The position numbers were made by a program, and so were the translations under genes. Source: Rhodovulum sp. PH10 (lineage in GTDB: Bacteria; Pseudomonadota; Alphaproteobacteria; Rhizobiales; Xanthobacteraceae). Taken from it: 52,873 nt of DNA. Each line of letters starts with the position of its first letter. The stretch's first letter is position 1. Positions 9,579 to 18,432 of the stretch are shown piece after piece. The DNA lies in NCBI RefSeq assembly GCF_000293785.1, contig NZ_AKZI01000026.1, positions 1 to 52,873 of the forward strand, read 5' to 3'. Under the pieces are notes generated by a model. It had not been told where the DNA came from and searched no databases. It saw nothing but the letters and a program-made list of their open reading frames with translations.

Positions 9579-10127
9579 ATGTTCAAGCTTCTGAAGGAAG
9601 TGCTCCGCACCGGCGAGGCGACGGTGAAGTACCCGTTCGCGCCGGTCGAGGTCGCGAAGGATTTTCGCGGCAAGCCGGAGCACGTTCCGGAAAACTGCAT
9701 CGCCTGCGCCGCCTGCACGGTCGCGTGCCCGGCGAACGCACTCGGCATGCAGACCGACCTCTCCGCCGGCACCCGCATTTGGTCGATCGACTACGGCCGC
9801 TGCGTGTTCTGCGGCCGCTGCGAGGAGGTGTGCCCGACCGATGCGATCCGCCTCTCGACCGACTTCGAGCTGGCGGTCGCCGACAAGGCGGACCTGCGCC
9901 GCACCGCGGTGTTCCGCCTCGCGTCTTGCGTTTGCTGCGGCAAGCCGTTCGCGCCGGAGAAGGAGGTCGCCTACGTCGCCGAGCTGCTCGAGGCGACTGC
10001 CCCGACAAAAGCCGACGCCGAGCGGCGCCGTCAGCTGGTCGCCACCTGTCCGGCCTGCAAGCGCGCGAACGACGTCGTGCAGATCGACACCGCCGACGTC
10101 GCGCGCACCATGGAGACCGTCCGATGA
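9579..10127 (+). CDS. hyfH: Hydrogenase-4 Fe-S subunit HyfH (NuoI-like)
   Basis: This 182-residue protein carries two [4Fe-4S] motifs, [12 protein letters not shown] near residue 39 and [12 protein letters not shown] near residue 75, and so can pass electrons towards the HyfI cluster. The C-terminal third holds two further cysteine pairs, CVCCGKPF and CPACKR, separated by about 40 residues. HycF/HyfH proteins share this feature, and it could bind zinc or iron. The start at 9579 has GAGGAGA upstream. The stop overlaps the hyfI ATG. Confidence 0.92.
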   Translation: MFKLLKEVLRTGEATVKYPFAPVEVAKDFRGKPEHVPENCIACAACTVACPANALGMQTDLSAGTRIWSIDYGRCVFCGRCEEVCPTDAIRLSTDFELAVADKADLRRTAVFRLASCVCCGKPFAPEKEVAYVAELLEATAPTKADAERRRQLVATCPACKRANDVVQIDTADVARTMETVR

Positions 10128-10909
10128 CCCGCCACATCACCGAGACCGACGTCCGCGCCGCCGGCCCGTTCGCCAAGGTCGACATGCCGGCCGACATCGC
10201 GCGGATGAAGGCGTCGCTGCTGAAGGACATCCGCCGCTCGGCCTATGTATACCGAGTCGACTGTGGCGGCTGTAACGCCTGCGAGATCGAGATCTTCGCC
10301 TCGATCACCCCGGTGTTCGACGCCGAGCGGTTCGGCATCAAGGTGGTCGCTTCGCCGCGCCACGCCGACATTCTGCTGTTCACCGGCGCGGTCACCCGCG
10401 CGATGCGGATGCCGGCGATGCGCGCCTACGAGGCCGCGCCCGACCCGAAAATCGTCGTCTCCTACGGCGCCTGCGGCGTCTCGGGCGGCATCTTTCACGA
10501 CCTCTATTGCACCTGGGGCGGCACCGACAAGATCGTGCCGGTCGACGTCTACATCCCCGGCTGCCCGCCGACCCCGGCCGCGACCGTGTACGGCTTCGCC
10601 GTCGCGCTCGGACTGTTGGGTCAGAAGCTGAAGGCGGAGACTCACGTCCAGGCGGACGGCGAGCGCGTGCCGCTCGCGCATCCGTCGATCCCCTACGACC
10701 TGCGCGTTCACATCGAGCGCGAGGCGCGCCGCATGGCCGGCTATCGCCAGGGTGGCGATATCGCCGAGCGCTTTCTGGTGATGCTCGAGCAGCCCGGCAT
10801 CGTGCCGCTGACCGACCGCTTGGCGAAGTTCGTCGCCGCCGAGCAGGACCCGCGGACCGCCGAAATTCTCGCCCGGCTCGGCGAGGTGGTGACGGGGGCG
10901 ATCGCATGA
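10124..10909 (+). CDS. hyfI: Group 4 [NiFe] hydrogenase small subunit HyfI (NuoB-like)
   Basis: This 261-residue small subunit holds the proximal [4Fe-4S] cluster next to the NiFe site of HyfG. Cluster ligands are visible as [10 protein letters not shown] near residue 47, YGACGVSGG near 115 and IPGCPPTP near 145. As in other group 4 small subunits, there are no medial or distal cluster motifs and no Tat signal, consistent with a complex facing the cytoplasm. The start was chosen at the ATG overlapping the hyfH stop. The longer reading frame upstream is out of phase with real coding sequence. Confidence 0.92.
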   Translation: MTRHITETDVRAAGPFAKVDMPADIARMKASLLKDIRRSAYVYRVDCGGCNACEIEIFASITPVFDAERFGIKVVASPRHADILLFTGAVTRAMRMPAMRAYEAAPDPKIVVSYGACGVSGGIFHDLYCTWGGTDKIVPVDVYIPGCPPTPAATVYGFAVALGLLGQKLKAETHVQADGERVPLAHPSIPYDLRVHIEREARRMAGYRQGGDIAERFLVMLEQPGIVPLTDRLAKFVAAEQDPRTAEILARLGEVVTGAIA

Positions 10910-11316
10910 CCCGGCTCGGCGAGGTGGTGTTCTATCGGCTCGACGCAAAAATCCTCGAGCGCGAGAGCGACGTTCCGCAGAACGCCCGCGAGGTCGTCTA
11001 CTACTCGCTGGCCATCGGTCACCATGTCGGTGTGTTCGACTGCTTCAAGCCGATCCTGCGCTGCTCCGGCGCGTTCTACGAGAAGCTGGTCGCGGCGCTG
11101 CCCGAGGGCGACGCCCGCCGCAAGCTCGACGGCATCCGCCGGTTCGGCGAGATCACCATCGACAAGACCCACACGAGACTGCTCGGCAGCGCGATCGCGA
11201 AAGTGCGCGACGACGTGAGCGAGGAGGAGGCGGCGTGGCTCGATGGGTTGACCGCCTCGCTCGCCGCGATCGAGCGCGAGCCGGCGATCTATCTGATGGG
11301 ACGGAGGCGGTTGTGA
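10906..11316 (+). CDS. hyfJ: Formate hydrogenlyase maturation protein HycH/HyfJ
   Basis: This 136-residue protein of the HycH family is needed for maturation of the large subunit in formate hydrogenlyase systems. Recognisable stretches are [30 protein letters not shown] and [13 protein letters not shown]. It has no metal motif and no signal. The ATG overlaps the hyfI stop, and the stop (TGA at 11314) overlaps the hycI GTG. This confirms that the operon is a formate hydrogenlyase-type system rather than a plain energy-converting hydrogenase, since such Ech-type operons normally lack this gene (family knowledge). Confidence 0.88.
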   Translation: MTRLGEVVFYRLDAKILERESDVPQNAREVVYYSLAIGHHVGVFDCFKPILRCSGAFYEKLVAALPEGDARRKLDGIRRFGEITIDKTHTRLLGSAIAKVRDDVSEEEAAWLDGLTASLAAIEREPAIYLMGRRRL

Positions 11317-11771
11317 GCGGTGTGGTCTTCACGGTCGGCAACGTGCTGATGGGCGACGACGGGGCGGGCCCGCTGCTCGCCGAGCTTTTGGAGGCGGAAG
11401 GCGCCGACGGCTGGACGGTGATCGACGGCGGCTCGGCGCCGGAGAACGTGATGCACGCGGTTCGCCGCGGGGCGCCCGAGCGCGTCGTGCTGGTCGATGC
11501 CGCCGACATGCAGCTTCCGGCCGGCGAGGTGAGGCGGATCGACAAGGCGCAGGTCGCGGAGGCGTTCCTGATCACGACGCATGCGATCCCGCTCGACTTC
11601 CTGGTCGCCTCGCTCGAGGAGACGATTCCGGAGGTGACCTTCGTCGGCATCCAGCCGGAGCGGGTCGAGTTCTTCGCGACGATGACGCCGGCGGTGCGCA
11701 CCGCCGTCACCGATCTCCACGCGCGGTTCCGCGACGGGCGCGGCGTCGCCGACATCCCCGCGATCGCCTGA
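11313..11771 (+). CDS. hycI: Hydrogenase maturation endopeptidase HycI
   Basis: This 152-residue aspartic-type maturation protease cleaves the C-terminal tail of HyfG once nickel is in place. Conserved features are GNVLMGDDGAGP near the N terminus, with the metal-sensing Asp, then DGGSAPEN, VDAADM and THAIPL with the histidine. The GTG at 11313 overlaps the hyfJ stop and has ACGGAGGCGG upstream, so it is preferred over the longer frame that begins inside hyfJ. This is the last gene of the tight cluster; 87 bases separate it from the formate channel gene. Confidence 0.9.
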   Translation: MSGVVFTVGNVLMGDDGAGPLLAELLEAEGADGWTVIDGGSAPENVMHAVRRGAPERVVLVDAADMQLPAGEVRRIDKAQVAEAFLITTHAIPLDFLVASLEETIPEVTFVGIQPERVEFFATMTPAVRTAVTDLHARFRDGRGVADIPAIA

Positions 11772-11858
11772 TCGTTTCGAGTTCCACCACGTCGACGAGC
11801 CCCCGGCGCCGGCGCATCCCACCACCTCGAGAGTTCGCAGAATTTCAGGAGACATCCG

Positions 11859-12776
11859 ATGGGAGCGAACGAAGCCGCGAAGACCGACATTTTCGGGTCG
11901 GAAGCCTATTCGCCTGCCGAGATTCAGGACAAGGTCGAGAAGCTCGGCGTCAAGAAGGCACGCATGCCGTTCGTTGCGAGCTTCATGCTGTCGATGGTCG
12001 CCGGCGGGTCGATCGGCCTCGGCGCGATGTTCTACACCCTCGTCGCCGCCGACACGACGCTCGGCTTCGCCATCGCCAAGGTTTTGGGCGGCGTGGTGTT
12101 CTCCCTCGGTCTGGCGATCGTGATGATCGGCGGCGCCGAGCTGTTCACCGGCAACTGCCTGATCGTGATGGCGTGGTGGAACCGCCAGATTCGCACCGGC
12201 GAGGTGATCAAGAACTGGACCACCGTGTGGGTGGGCAACCTGGTCGGCGCGCTCGGCCTCGTCTTTCTCATCTACATGTCTCATCACGTCGAGACCAATG
12301 GCGGCATCATCGCGGCCGCCGCGCTGAAGATCGCGGTCGCAAAAATCCAGCCGGACATGGTGACGATCTTCTTCAAGGGCATTCTCTGCAATCTGCTGGT
12401 CTGCCTCGCGGTGTGGCTCGCTTATGCCGGCCGCTCGGTGGCCGACAAGATGGCGGGCATGATCCTGCCGGTCGCCGCCTTCGTCGCCGCCGGCTTCGAG
12501 CACTGCGTCGCCAACATGTACTTCCTGCCGCTCGCCTGGGTGCTGGCGCACACCGGCCACGTGCCGCAGGGCATGGACGTGTCGATGATCACGCTCGCGG
12601 GCATCGCCCACAACATCGTTCCGGCGACGCTCGGCAACATCGTCGGCGGCGCCGGCTTCGTCGGCTTCGTCTACTGGGCGATCTATCGCAAGGGCCTCGG
12701 CGGCATCACTCCGCTGCCGGTCCGCTCCGCGCCGGCCGGCGCCGAGCCGCAGGGCGCGCGCGCCGTCGCCCGCTGA
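11859..12776 (+). CDS. focA: Formate/nitrite-type channel, probable formate channel FocA
   Basis: This 305-residue six-helix channel belongs to the FNT family. Visible signatures include GGAELFTGNCLIV in the first half, FEHCVANMYFLPLA carrying the gating histidine known from FocA, and NIVPATLGNIVGG near the C-terminal helix. The start at 11859 follows TTCAGGAGACATCCG. Placed directly after the hydrogenase operon and before moaA, it most likely moves formate across the inner membrane for oxidation by a formate dehydrogenase. Nitrite cannot be excluded from sequence alone. The C-terminal 20 residues are a low-complexity Ala/Pro tail. Confidence 0.88.
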   Translation: MGANEAAKTDIFGSEAYSPAEIQDKVEKLGVKKARMPFVASFMLSMVAGGSIGLGAMFYTLVAADTTLGFAIAKVLGGVVFSLGLAIVMIGGAELFTGNCLIVMAWWNRQIRTGEVIKNWTTVWVGNLVGALGLVFLIYMSHHVETNGGIIAAAALKIAVAKIQPDMVTIFFKGILCNLLVCLAVWLAYAGRSVADKMAGMILPVAAFVAAGFEHCVANMYFLPLAWVLAHTGHVPQGMDVSMITLAGIAHNIVPATLGNIVGGAGFVGFVYWAIYRKGLGGITPLPVRSAPAGAEPQGARAVAR

Positions 12777-12789
12777 CCTCCGTACGCAT

Positions 12790-12817
12790 GGCGGCGTCTC
12801 CCACGGGAGGCGCCGTC
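12790..12817 (+). terminator. Hairpin between focA and moaA
   Basis: An 11-bp stem with two G-T pairs and a 6-base loop sits 13 bases after the focA stop. A T-run (CCTTTTTG) appears only about 15 bases downstream, so it may attenuate rather than end transcription into moaA. Confidence 0.4.
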
Positions 12818-12853
12818 ACCGGAGCCGCCCCCTTTTTGCGAAAGACCTCCGAT

Positions 12854-13876
12854 ATGTTCATCGATCACCCCGTCGCCGCCCGGCCCGCCCTCGTCGACAC
12901 CTTTGGCCGCCACATCGCATATCTGCGCGTCTCGGTGACCGATCGTTGCAACTATCGCTGCACCTATTGCCTCGGCGAGCACCCGGTGTTCGTGCCCAAG
13001 CGCGAGGTTCTGAGCCTCGACGAGCTGGACCGGCTGTGCTCGGCCTTCGTGCGCTGCGGCGTGCGGCGCATCCGTCTCACCGGCGGCGAGCCGCTGACGA
13101 GGCGCAACATCGTCTCGCTCGTGCGCGGCCTCGCCCGGCACATCGAGACGGGTGCGCTCGACGAGATCACGATGACGACCAACGGCTCGCTGCTCGGCCG
13201 TCATGCGAAGGAGCTCGCGGACGCCGGCATGCGCCGGATCAACGTGTCGCTCGACACGCTCGACCCGGAAACGTTCTCCCACATCACCCGCGGCGGCGAC
13301 CTGACGGAGGTGTTGGACGGCATTGATCTCGCTCGCGACGCGGGCCTCGCGATCAAGCTCAACACCGTCGTGCAGGGCGGCATGAACGACCGCGCGATCC
13401 CCGATCTGATGACCTACGCCCACGCACGCGGCATGGATCTGTCGCTGATCGAGACGATGCCGGTGGGTGACGCCGTCGGCGACCGCGCCGCCGGCTTCGT
13501 GCCGCTCGATCGCATCCGCGACGTCCTGGACCGCAATTTCACGCTGGTCGATCTGCCCAACCGCTCGGGCGGCCCGGCGCGCTATGTGCGCGTCGCCGAG
13601 ACCGGCGGACGGGTCGGCTTCATCACGCCGATGAGCCACAATTTCTGCGCCGACTGCAACCGCGTGCGCGTCACCTGCACCGGCAGGCTGGTGCTGTGCC
13701 TCGGCCGGATCGGGTCGGTCGATCTGCGCGGTGCGCTGCGCGCGAGCGAGGGCGACGACGATCTGATGGCGGCGATTCACGACGCGGTCGCGCAGAAGCC
13801 GCAGGAGCACTCGTTCGCGGTCGATCAGCTCGGCCACCCGGCGATTGCGCGCGGCATGAACGCGACGGGCGGGTGA
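12854..13876 (+). CDS. moaA: GTP 3',8-cyclase MoaA (molybdenum cofactor biosynthesis)
   Basis: This 340-residue radical SAM enzyme starts molybdopterin synthesis. The SAM cluster motif CNYRCTYC is near residue 34, and TGGEPLTRRN is near 75. The second [4Fe-4S] cluster comes from CADCN and a later cysteine in GRLVLCL. The protein ends in Gly-Gly, as functional MoaA does. One oddity is CLGE after the radical SAM cysteines, where CMP is more usual. Its place between focA and fdhD suggests that extra cofactor is made for a molybdenum or tungsten formate dehydrogenase working with this hydrogenase (inference). Confidence 0.92.
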   Translation: MFIDHPVAARPALVDTFGRHIAYLRVSVTDRCNYRCTYCLGEHPVFVPKREVLSLDELDRLCSAFVRCGVRRIRLTGGEPLTRRNIVSLVRGLARHIETGALDEITMTTNGSLLGRHAKELADAGMRRINVSLDTLDPETFSHITRGGDLTEVLDGIDLARDAGLAIKLNTVVQGGMNDRAIPDLMTYAHARGMDLSLIETMPVGDAVGDRAAGFVPLDRIRDVLDRNFTLVDLPNRSGGPARYVRVAETGGRVGFITPMSHNFCADCNRVRVTCTGRLVLCLGRIGSVDLRGALRASEGDDDLMAAIHDAVAQKPQEHSFAVDQLGHPAIARGMNATGG

Positions 13877-14249
13877 GGACTCGTCCTCCTGATCCCAGGC
13901 GACTGGATTTACGTTTTCGTTTTCGACGGTCGACCCGGAAGATCGACAGAGACACCGTCCGTCACCTCTCCCCGCGTGCGGGCCAGAGCATGCAAACATC
14001 GCCTCGCATGCATGTGTCCGTCATGCGCGGCTCGACCCGCGCATCCATCAGAAATCGAAGAACAATTTCTCATTCAGTGTGATGGATCGCCGGGTCGAAG
14101 CCCGGCGATGACGGCAGAGGTTTTGGCGAGCTCCACCTTTCTCATCGAAACACCGCACTTTCTGCCCTTGGATGCATCCTGTAGCGCGATCGGGGAGAGG
14201 TCGGCGAGCGAAGCTCGCCGGGTGAGGGGGAGCGCGAGCGGATCTCGTC
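13877..14249. repeat. Gene-free stretch with two families of intergenic repeats
   Basis: No gene is seen between the convergent moaA and fdhD. At 14086-14109 lies a perfect hairpin, ATCGCCGGG–TCGAAG–CCCGGCGAT. At about 14190-14232 is a copy of the GGGGAGAGGTCGGCG...GCCGGGTGAGGGGG repeat, which is also found at 23265-23329. A matching CCTCTCCCCGC half lies at 13970, so the second repeat may have been split by the first. Both families are common intergenic palindromes in Hyphomicrobiales genomes. Confidence 0.6.
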
Positions 14250-15107
14250 TCAGCGGTTGCCGAGATCCGTGCCGGCGATCCGCTGCGGGTTTGCATACAC
14301 GGTGAAGCGCGAGCCGCGCACAAAGCCCAGAAGCGCGACGTTCGCCTTGGCGGCGAGGCCGATCGCCAGCGAGGTCGGTGCCGAGACGGCGGCGATCAGC
14401 CCGATGCCGGCGGCGGCCGTCTTGTGCACCATCTCGTAGGAGCAGCGGCTCGACACCAGCACGAAGCCGGTCGTCTGGTCGACGCCGAGGCCCGGCAGCG
14501 CGCCGATCAGCTTGTCGAGCGCATTGTGCCGGCCGACATCCTCGCGAAGCGCCAGAATGCCACCGTCGCGATCGGCGAAGGCGGCGGCGTGCACCGCACC
14601 GACCTCTCTGTTCAGCGTCTGCCGCGCCGGCATGTCCGCCATCGCCCGCCGCACCGCGGCGGGCTCGAGCACGAGGTCGGTGCCGACGCGCGCCACCGGC
14701 CGCAACGCTTCGGAGAACTGATCGACACCGCACAGCCCGCAGCCGGTGCGGCCGGCGAGCGCGCGCTTGCGGGCGCCGAGCGCCAGCGCCCAGTCGCGTC
14801 CGATCTTTGCGCGCACCTCGATGCCGCGCTCCACCGGCACCACGTCGATCGCCTCGATGTCGGCGAGCGCGCCGACCACGCCTTCGGTCAGCGAAAAACC
14901 GCGGGCGAAGTCTTCGAGATCGGCGGGGGTCGCCAGCATCACCGCGAAGGGTGTGTCGTTGTAGATCAGCGCGACCGGCACCTCTTCCGCCACCGTCTCG
15001 TGACGACGGTCGGCCGTCTCCTCCGTGATCAGCCAGCAGTCGTCGATCCGGCGGCTGCCGGACGAAGGGGCTTCGGGTGCGACGGTGGTCTTGGGCGCGG
15101 GCGACAT
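14250..15107 (-). CDS. fdhD: Formate dehydrogenase accessory sulfurtransferase FdhD
   Basis: This 285-residue FdhD passes sulfur from IscS to the molybdenum cofactor of formate dehydrogenases, a step they need for activity. The active-site loop GRTGCGLCG, with both cysteines, is near residue 120. Other family motifs are EVPVALIYND, REDVGRHNALDKLIG and SSRCSYEMV. It is transcribed away from hypB, with about 265 bases between them. Its presence implies a formate dehydrogenase elsewhere in the genome, because none is encoded in this window. Confidence 0.92.
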   Translation of the reverse strand: MSPAPKTTVAPEAPSSGSRRIDDCWLITEETADRRHETVAEEVPVALIYNDTPFAVMLATPADLEDFARGFSLTEGVVGALADIEAIDVVPVERGIEVRAKIGRDWALALGARKRALAGRTGCGLCGVDQFSEALRPVARVGTDLVLEPAAVRRAMADMPARQTLNREVGAVHAAAFADRDGGILALREDVGRHNALDKLIGALPGLGVDQTTGFVLVSSRCSYEMVHKTAAAGIGLIAAVSAPTSLAIGLAAKANVALLGFVRGSRFTVYANPQRIAGTDLGNR

Positions 15108-15372
15108 CGGCGGGTCCGAGCGGGCATGAGGCGTTCGTCTACAAGATCGTGAGACGGGGACGACAAATCAATAGGTACATGTGCTGAAGAGCGTCGTGAA
15201 ATCACGCGCTATAACAAGGAGATGTTCGATAATTGCAGGATATCGGCCGATCGGGAAAGCCGATCGCCGATGCCTCCGGCACGGGCGGCCGCGGCGTGCT
15301 ACTGCGGCACACATCGTGTCGGGAGAGGGCACGACGGATGTGTCGTGTCACGCATGCGGAGGGTTTTTTCTC

Positions 15373-16218
15373 ATGTGCTCGGTGTGTGGATGCGGAACGG
15401 CGACGCCGGAAGGCGCAGCGGGGCAAGGCGCCCATCATCATCATCACGATCATGATCATGATCACGACCACGACCACGATCATGATCACGTGCACGGCCA
15501 TCATCATGATCACGAGCATGCCGGGCTCGGCGTGAACGCCGATGCGTCGATCGTCCGCATCGAGCGCGATATCCTCTCCAAGAACGACGCCTATGCAGTG
15601 GAGAACCGCAAACGGCTCGCCGCGGGGGGCGTGCTGGCGCTCAATCTCGTGTCGAGCCCCGGCTCCGGCAAGACGACGCTTTTGGTGCGATTGATCCAGG
15701 ATCTCGCGGGCAGCCTTCCGGTCGCGGTGATCGAAGGTGATCAGCAGACGTCGAACGACGCCACCCGCATCCGTGCGACCGGCGTCTCCGCCGTGCAGAT
15801 CAACACCGGCAAGGGGTGTCACCTCGACGCCCACATGGTCGGCCACGCACTGGAGGAATTGCCGCTGCCGCGCGGCGGCGTGCTGTTCATCGAGAATGTC
15901 GGCAATCTGGTGTGTCCGGCGGCGTTCGATCTCGGCGAGGCCCACAAGGTGGTGGTGCTGTCGGTGACCGAAGGCGAGGACAAGCCGCTCAAATATCCCG
16001 ACATGTTCGCGGCCTCCGACCTGATGCTGATCAACAAGTCGGATCTGCTGCCGCACGTCGAGTTCGACGTCGCGGCTTGTGTTACAAACGCGTTGCGCGT
16101 GAATCCGCGGCTGAGGACGCTGGTCGTCTCGGCCCGCACCGGCGAGGGGCTTTCGGCGTTTCGCGCCTGGCTCGACGCGGCGATCGGCATGGCCGCGGCG
16201 ACCGCCGCGGCGCGCTGA
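15373..16218 (+). CDS. hypB: Hydrogenase nickel incorporation GTPase HypB with His-rich metal-binding stretch
   Basis: This 281-residue GTPase delivers nickel to [NiFe] hydrogenases. The ATG at 15373 follows GGAGGG and gives MCSVCGCG, the usual HypB N terminus. The longer frame upstream is unlikely. Residues about 22-54 alternate His and Asp/Glu (short sample [12 protein letters not shown]), a nickel-storage stretch found in some HypB proteins. GTPase motifs include the P-loop [14 protein letters not shown], and the metal-site motif GKGCHLD at the dimer interface. No hypA or hypCDEF is next to it, which is unusual for hyp clusters. Confidence 0.93.
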   Translation: MCSVCGCGTATPEGAAGQGAHHHHHDHDHDHDHDHDHDHVHGHHHDHEHAGLGVNADASIVRIERDILSKNDAYAVENRKRLAAGGVLALNLVSSPGSGKTTLLVRLIQDLAGSLPVAVIEGDQQTSNDATRIRATGVSAVQINTGKGCHLDAHMVGHALEELPLPRGGVLFIENVGNLVCPAAFDLGEAHKVVVLSVTEGEDKPLKYPDMFAASDLMLINKSDLLPHVEFDVAACVTNALRVNPRLRTLVVSARTGEGLSAFRAWLDAAIGMAAATAAAR

Positions 16219-16270
16219 TCCGGGTTCGGGTCGGGCTTGCGCGGCGGCTGGTCGTCGCGCTGCCCGGTCG

Positions 16271-17086
16271 TCAGGCGGCGCTCGGCACCGCCGGTCGGGC
16301 GGCCGGGACGAGGGCGGGTGCGGCCGGGCTCGTGGTGGCCGGGCCGACATCGCCGAACCGGCGCTGCCGCCGCGAGAACTCGCTCACCGCCGCGGCGAGG
16401 TCGTCGGCGGAAAAGTCCGGCCACATGCGGTCGACGAACAACAGCTCCGCATAGGCGCATTCCCACAACAGAAAGTCCGAGAGGCGCTGCTCGCCGCCGG
16501 TGCGGATCATCAGGTCGACGTCGCCGCCGCCGCTTGCGGCGTCGCTCGCAGCGTCGGTGGCGCCGAGCGCCCCGCCGAGCAGCGCGGCAAACGTCTCGCG
16601 GGTGAGCGTGCGGCCGGCGGCGGCGCGAGCGGCGGCGAGGATCGCGTCGCGCGCCGAATAGTCGAGCGCGATGCGCAGATGCAGCTGCGTGCCCGCCGCG
16701 GTCGCCTGCTCGGCAGCGGCGATCGACGCGGCGAGCCCGCCCGGCAAACGGTCGCGCCGGCCGATCACCGTCAGTCGCACGCCGGCCTCGGCGAGCTTTG
16801 CCGTCTCCGCCCTGAGATAGTGGCGCAAGAGCCGCATCAGCGCGCCGACCTCGGCCGAAGGCCGCCGCCAGTTGTCGGAGGAGAAGGCGAACAGCGTCAA
16901 GACCGCGATGCCGAGCTTCGGCGCGGCCTCGATGGTGCGGCGGACGGCGTCGGCGCCGGCGCGGTGGCCGGCCGGGCGCGGCAGCCCGCGGGCGGTCGCC
17001 CAGCGGCCGTTGCCGTCCATCACGATGGCGACGTGGCGCGGAGCGGCGCAGGGGAGGGCACTCTGCGGGGGAACGTCGGTCGGCAT
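16271..17086 (-). CDS. uppS: Polyprenyl diphosphate synthase of the UppS family
   Basis: This 271-residue cis-prenyltransferase condenses isopentenyl diphosphates, in most bacteria to the C55 undecaprenyl diphosphate used for cell-wall lipid carriers. Motifs include VMDGNGRWA with the catalytic Asp, [31 protein letters not shown] and the acidic WPDF region. The start at 17086 (MPTDVPP) has GAGGA upstream, and the longer frame runs into the neighbouring gene. It is not in the usual frr-uppS-cdsA-dxr setting but lies 77 bases after a regulator gene on the same strand. It may therefore be a second copy with its own role. The Ala/Pro-rich tail of about 20 residues is unusual. Confidence 0.88.
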   Translation of the reverse strand: MPTDVPPQSALPCAAPRHVAIVMDGNGRWATARGLPRPAGHRAGADAVRRTIEAAPKLGIAVLTLFAFSSDNWRRPSAEVGALMRLLRHYLRAETAKLAEAGVRLTVIGRRDRLPGGLAASIAAAEQATAAGTQLHLRIALDYSARDAILAAARAAAGRTLTRETFAALLGGALGATDAASDAASGGGDVDLMIRTGGEQRLSDFLLWECAYAELLFVDRMWPDFSADDLAAAVSEFSRRQRRFGDVGPATTSPAAPALVPAARPAVPSAA

Positions 17087-17163
17087 GACGAATCCTCGGA
17101 ATTCGGCGGCGGTTGTGCGGGGTTGTCGGGAAAGGGTTGGTGAACAGGAATGAAGGGGCGCGC

Positions 17164-17583
17164 TCAGGCAGGCGCCGGGTCGTCGGCGAGCTTCGTGCGG
17201 GCGGCGATGCCGGAACCAGCGCCCGAGCCGGCTCCCGCGGTGGCGCTGGCGGCGTCGCGCACCACCTGCTCGAGCACGGCGAGATAATCGAGAAAGCGGC
17301 GGCGGCCGCTCGGCGTGATGCGGCACACGGTCTGCGGCCGGTTGCCCTCGTAGCCCTTGAGGATCTCCACCAGCCCCGCTTCCGACAGCACCTGCAGATG
17401 GCGGCTCAAATTGCCGTCGGTGAGGCCGCACAGCCGCTTGAGGTCGGCGAAGACCAAGCCCTTCGGGTGGGCGATCAGCGAGGTGAGGATGCCGAGCCGC
17501 GCCTTCTCGTGAATGACGCGGTCGAGGCCCTCATAGGCGAAGCGGCCGGGCTCGCCGTCGCCCTCGCGCTCAGGCGTCGTCAT
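17164..17583 (-). CDS. Winged-helix transcriptional regulator
   Basis: This 139-residue protein has a winged helix-turn-helix (residues about 22-105) of the small MarR/ArsR-like type: [14 protein letters not shown], then the recognition region [20 protein letters not shown], and a wing with TPSGRRRF. Proteins of this kind often regulate an adjacent membrane protein gene. Here the gene overlaps the end of the upstream membrane protein gene by 14 bases, so they are probably co-translated. No cysteine metal site is visible. The C-terminal 35 residues are Ala/Gly-rich. The target is probably its own operon, whose upstream region has a perfect palindrome (18236-18252). Confidence 0.8.
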   Translation of the reverse strand: MTTPEREGDGEPGRFAYEGLDRVIHEKARLGILTSLIAHPKGLVFADLKRLCGLTDGNLSRHLQVLSEAGLVEILKGYEGNRPQTVCRITPSGRRRFLDYLAVLEQVVRDAASATAGAGSGAGSGIAARTKLADDPAPA

Positions 17584-18193
17584 GCGCGCCTCCGAGAGCC
17601 CGGTGAAGAATCGCGGCGAACAGAAGCTGGCCGAGGCCGAACGGCACGCCCATCGTCCAGGGCGACAGGTCGCGCGCCTCGGCCGACACGCCGAGCACCA
17701 CGAGACCGCACAGGATGTACCACCCGCCGGTGAGGGTGGTCGCCCGCGGCAGCGCCCGGTTGGACGACACGATGCCGAGCCCGAACAGCAGCTGCCACAG
17801 GCCGGGCAGCAGCCATAACGCGTCCGGAGCAGCATGCAGCAGCACCAGCGGCAAGACCGCGCCGACGATCGCCGCCGGGGCGAACTGGGCGAAGGCCGCG
17901 TGGATCATCTCGTCGGCGAGGCGCGAATGCAGGCGGCGCGAGCGGGTGACGGTTTCCGCCCCGGCGAGCGCCATGCCGAGCGCGGCCGCGCCGATCCAGA
18001 TCGCGAGAAAGATCTCGGGCGCCGCCATCGGGTCGGGCAGCCAGGCGGCCTGCGCGACCGCCGCGGCGACCGCCAAAAACCCGGTCAGCGCGAGCGTGGT
18101 CGGCCCGTAGCCGCGGAAATCGCTGCCGCGGGCGATCTGCGTCTTGATCGCGTCGATGTCGGCCAGCGCCTTTTCGAGCTCGAGATCGGTCAT
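17570..18193 (-). CDS. Integral membrane protein of unknown function
   Basis: This 207-residue protein has a cytosolic N terminus (DLELEKALADIDAIKTQIARG) and about six hydrophobic helices from residue 33 on. I recognise no catalytic motif. The pairing with a small winged-helix regulator downstream is a recurrent arrangement in alphaproteobacteria, in which the membrane protein often stays unnamed. It starts the operon membrane protein–regulator–uppS. Function is unknown, and the link to uppS hints at the envelope (weak inference). Confidence 0.75.
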   Translation of the reverse strand: MTDLELEKALADIDAIKTQIARGSDFRGYGPTTLALTGFLAVAAAVAQAAWLPDPMAAPEIFLAIWIGAAALGMALAGAETVTRSRRLHSRLADEMIHAAFAQFAPAAIVGAVLPLVLLHAAPDALWLLPGLWQLLFGLGIVSSNRALPRATTLTGGWYILCGLVVLGVSAEARDLSPWTMGVPFGLGQLLFAAILHRALGGAHDDA

Positions 18194-18235
18194 GCGCCCC
18201 CGCGCGCCCTGTTCGGGCGACGATCGTCCTCACTG

Positions 18236-18252
18236 ACTTTGCGGCGCAAAGT
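18236..18252. promoter_or_regulatory. Perfect 17-bp palindrome, candidate operator
   Basis: ACTTTGC–GGC–GCAAAGT is a perfect inverted repeat with 7-bp arms. It lies 43 bases upstream of the membrane protein gene that leads the regulator/uppS operon. Position and symmetry fit a binding site for a dimeric winged-helix protein, most simply the regulator encoded in that operon. Confidence 0.55.
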
Positions 18253-18432
18253 ATACGCCGATGCAAACCGTCCGCAAGCGCTTGCCGGCGAGGTCGTGTG
18301 TCGAAAGGAAGGGTGATCCGATCCGGCGTCCGAGTAAAACGGCGCGAACGGCAGCAGCACGTCCCGCAGCCCCGGTCGAGGTGAGGGACGAAAGCCGAGA
18401 TTTCCTGCGATTTCAGATGCGTTCGGTCGGGA

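Noticed and set aside
15181-15372. Longer N terminus for HypB
   Set aside because: The extra 64 residues do not resemble HypB, whereas MCSVCGCG after GGAGGG at 15373 is the standard start.
15433-15534. CRISPR-like or microsatellite repeat array
   Set aside because: The CATGAT/CACGAC units are codons of the His/Asp stretch of HypB in frame.
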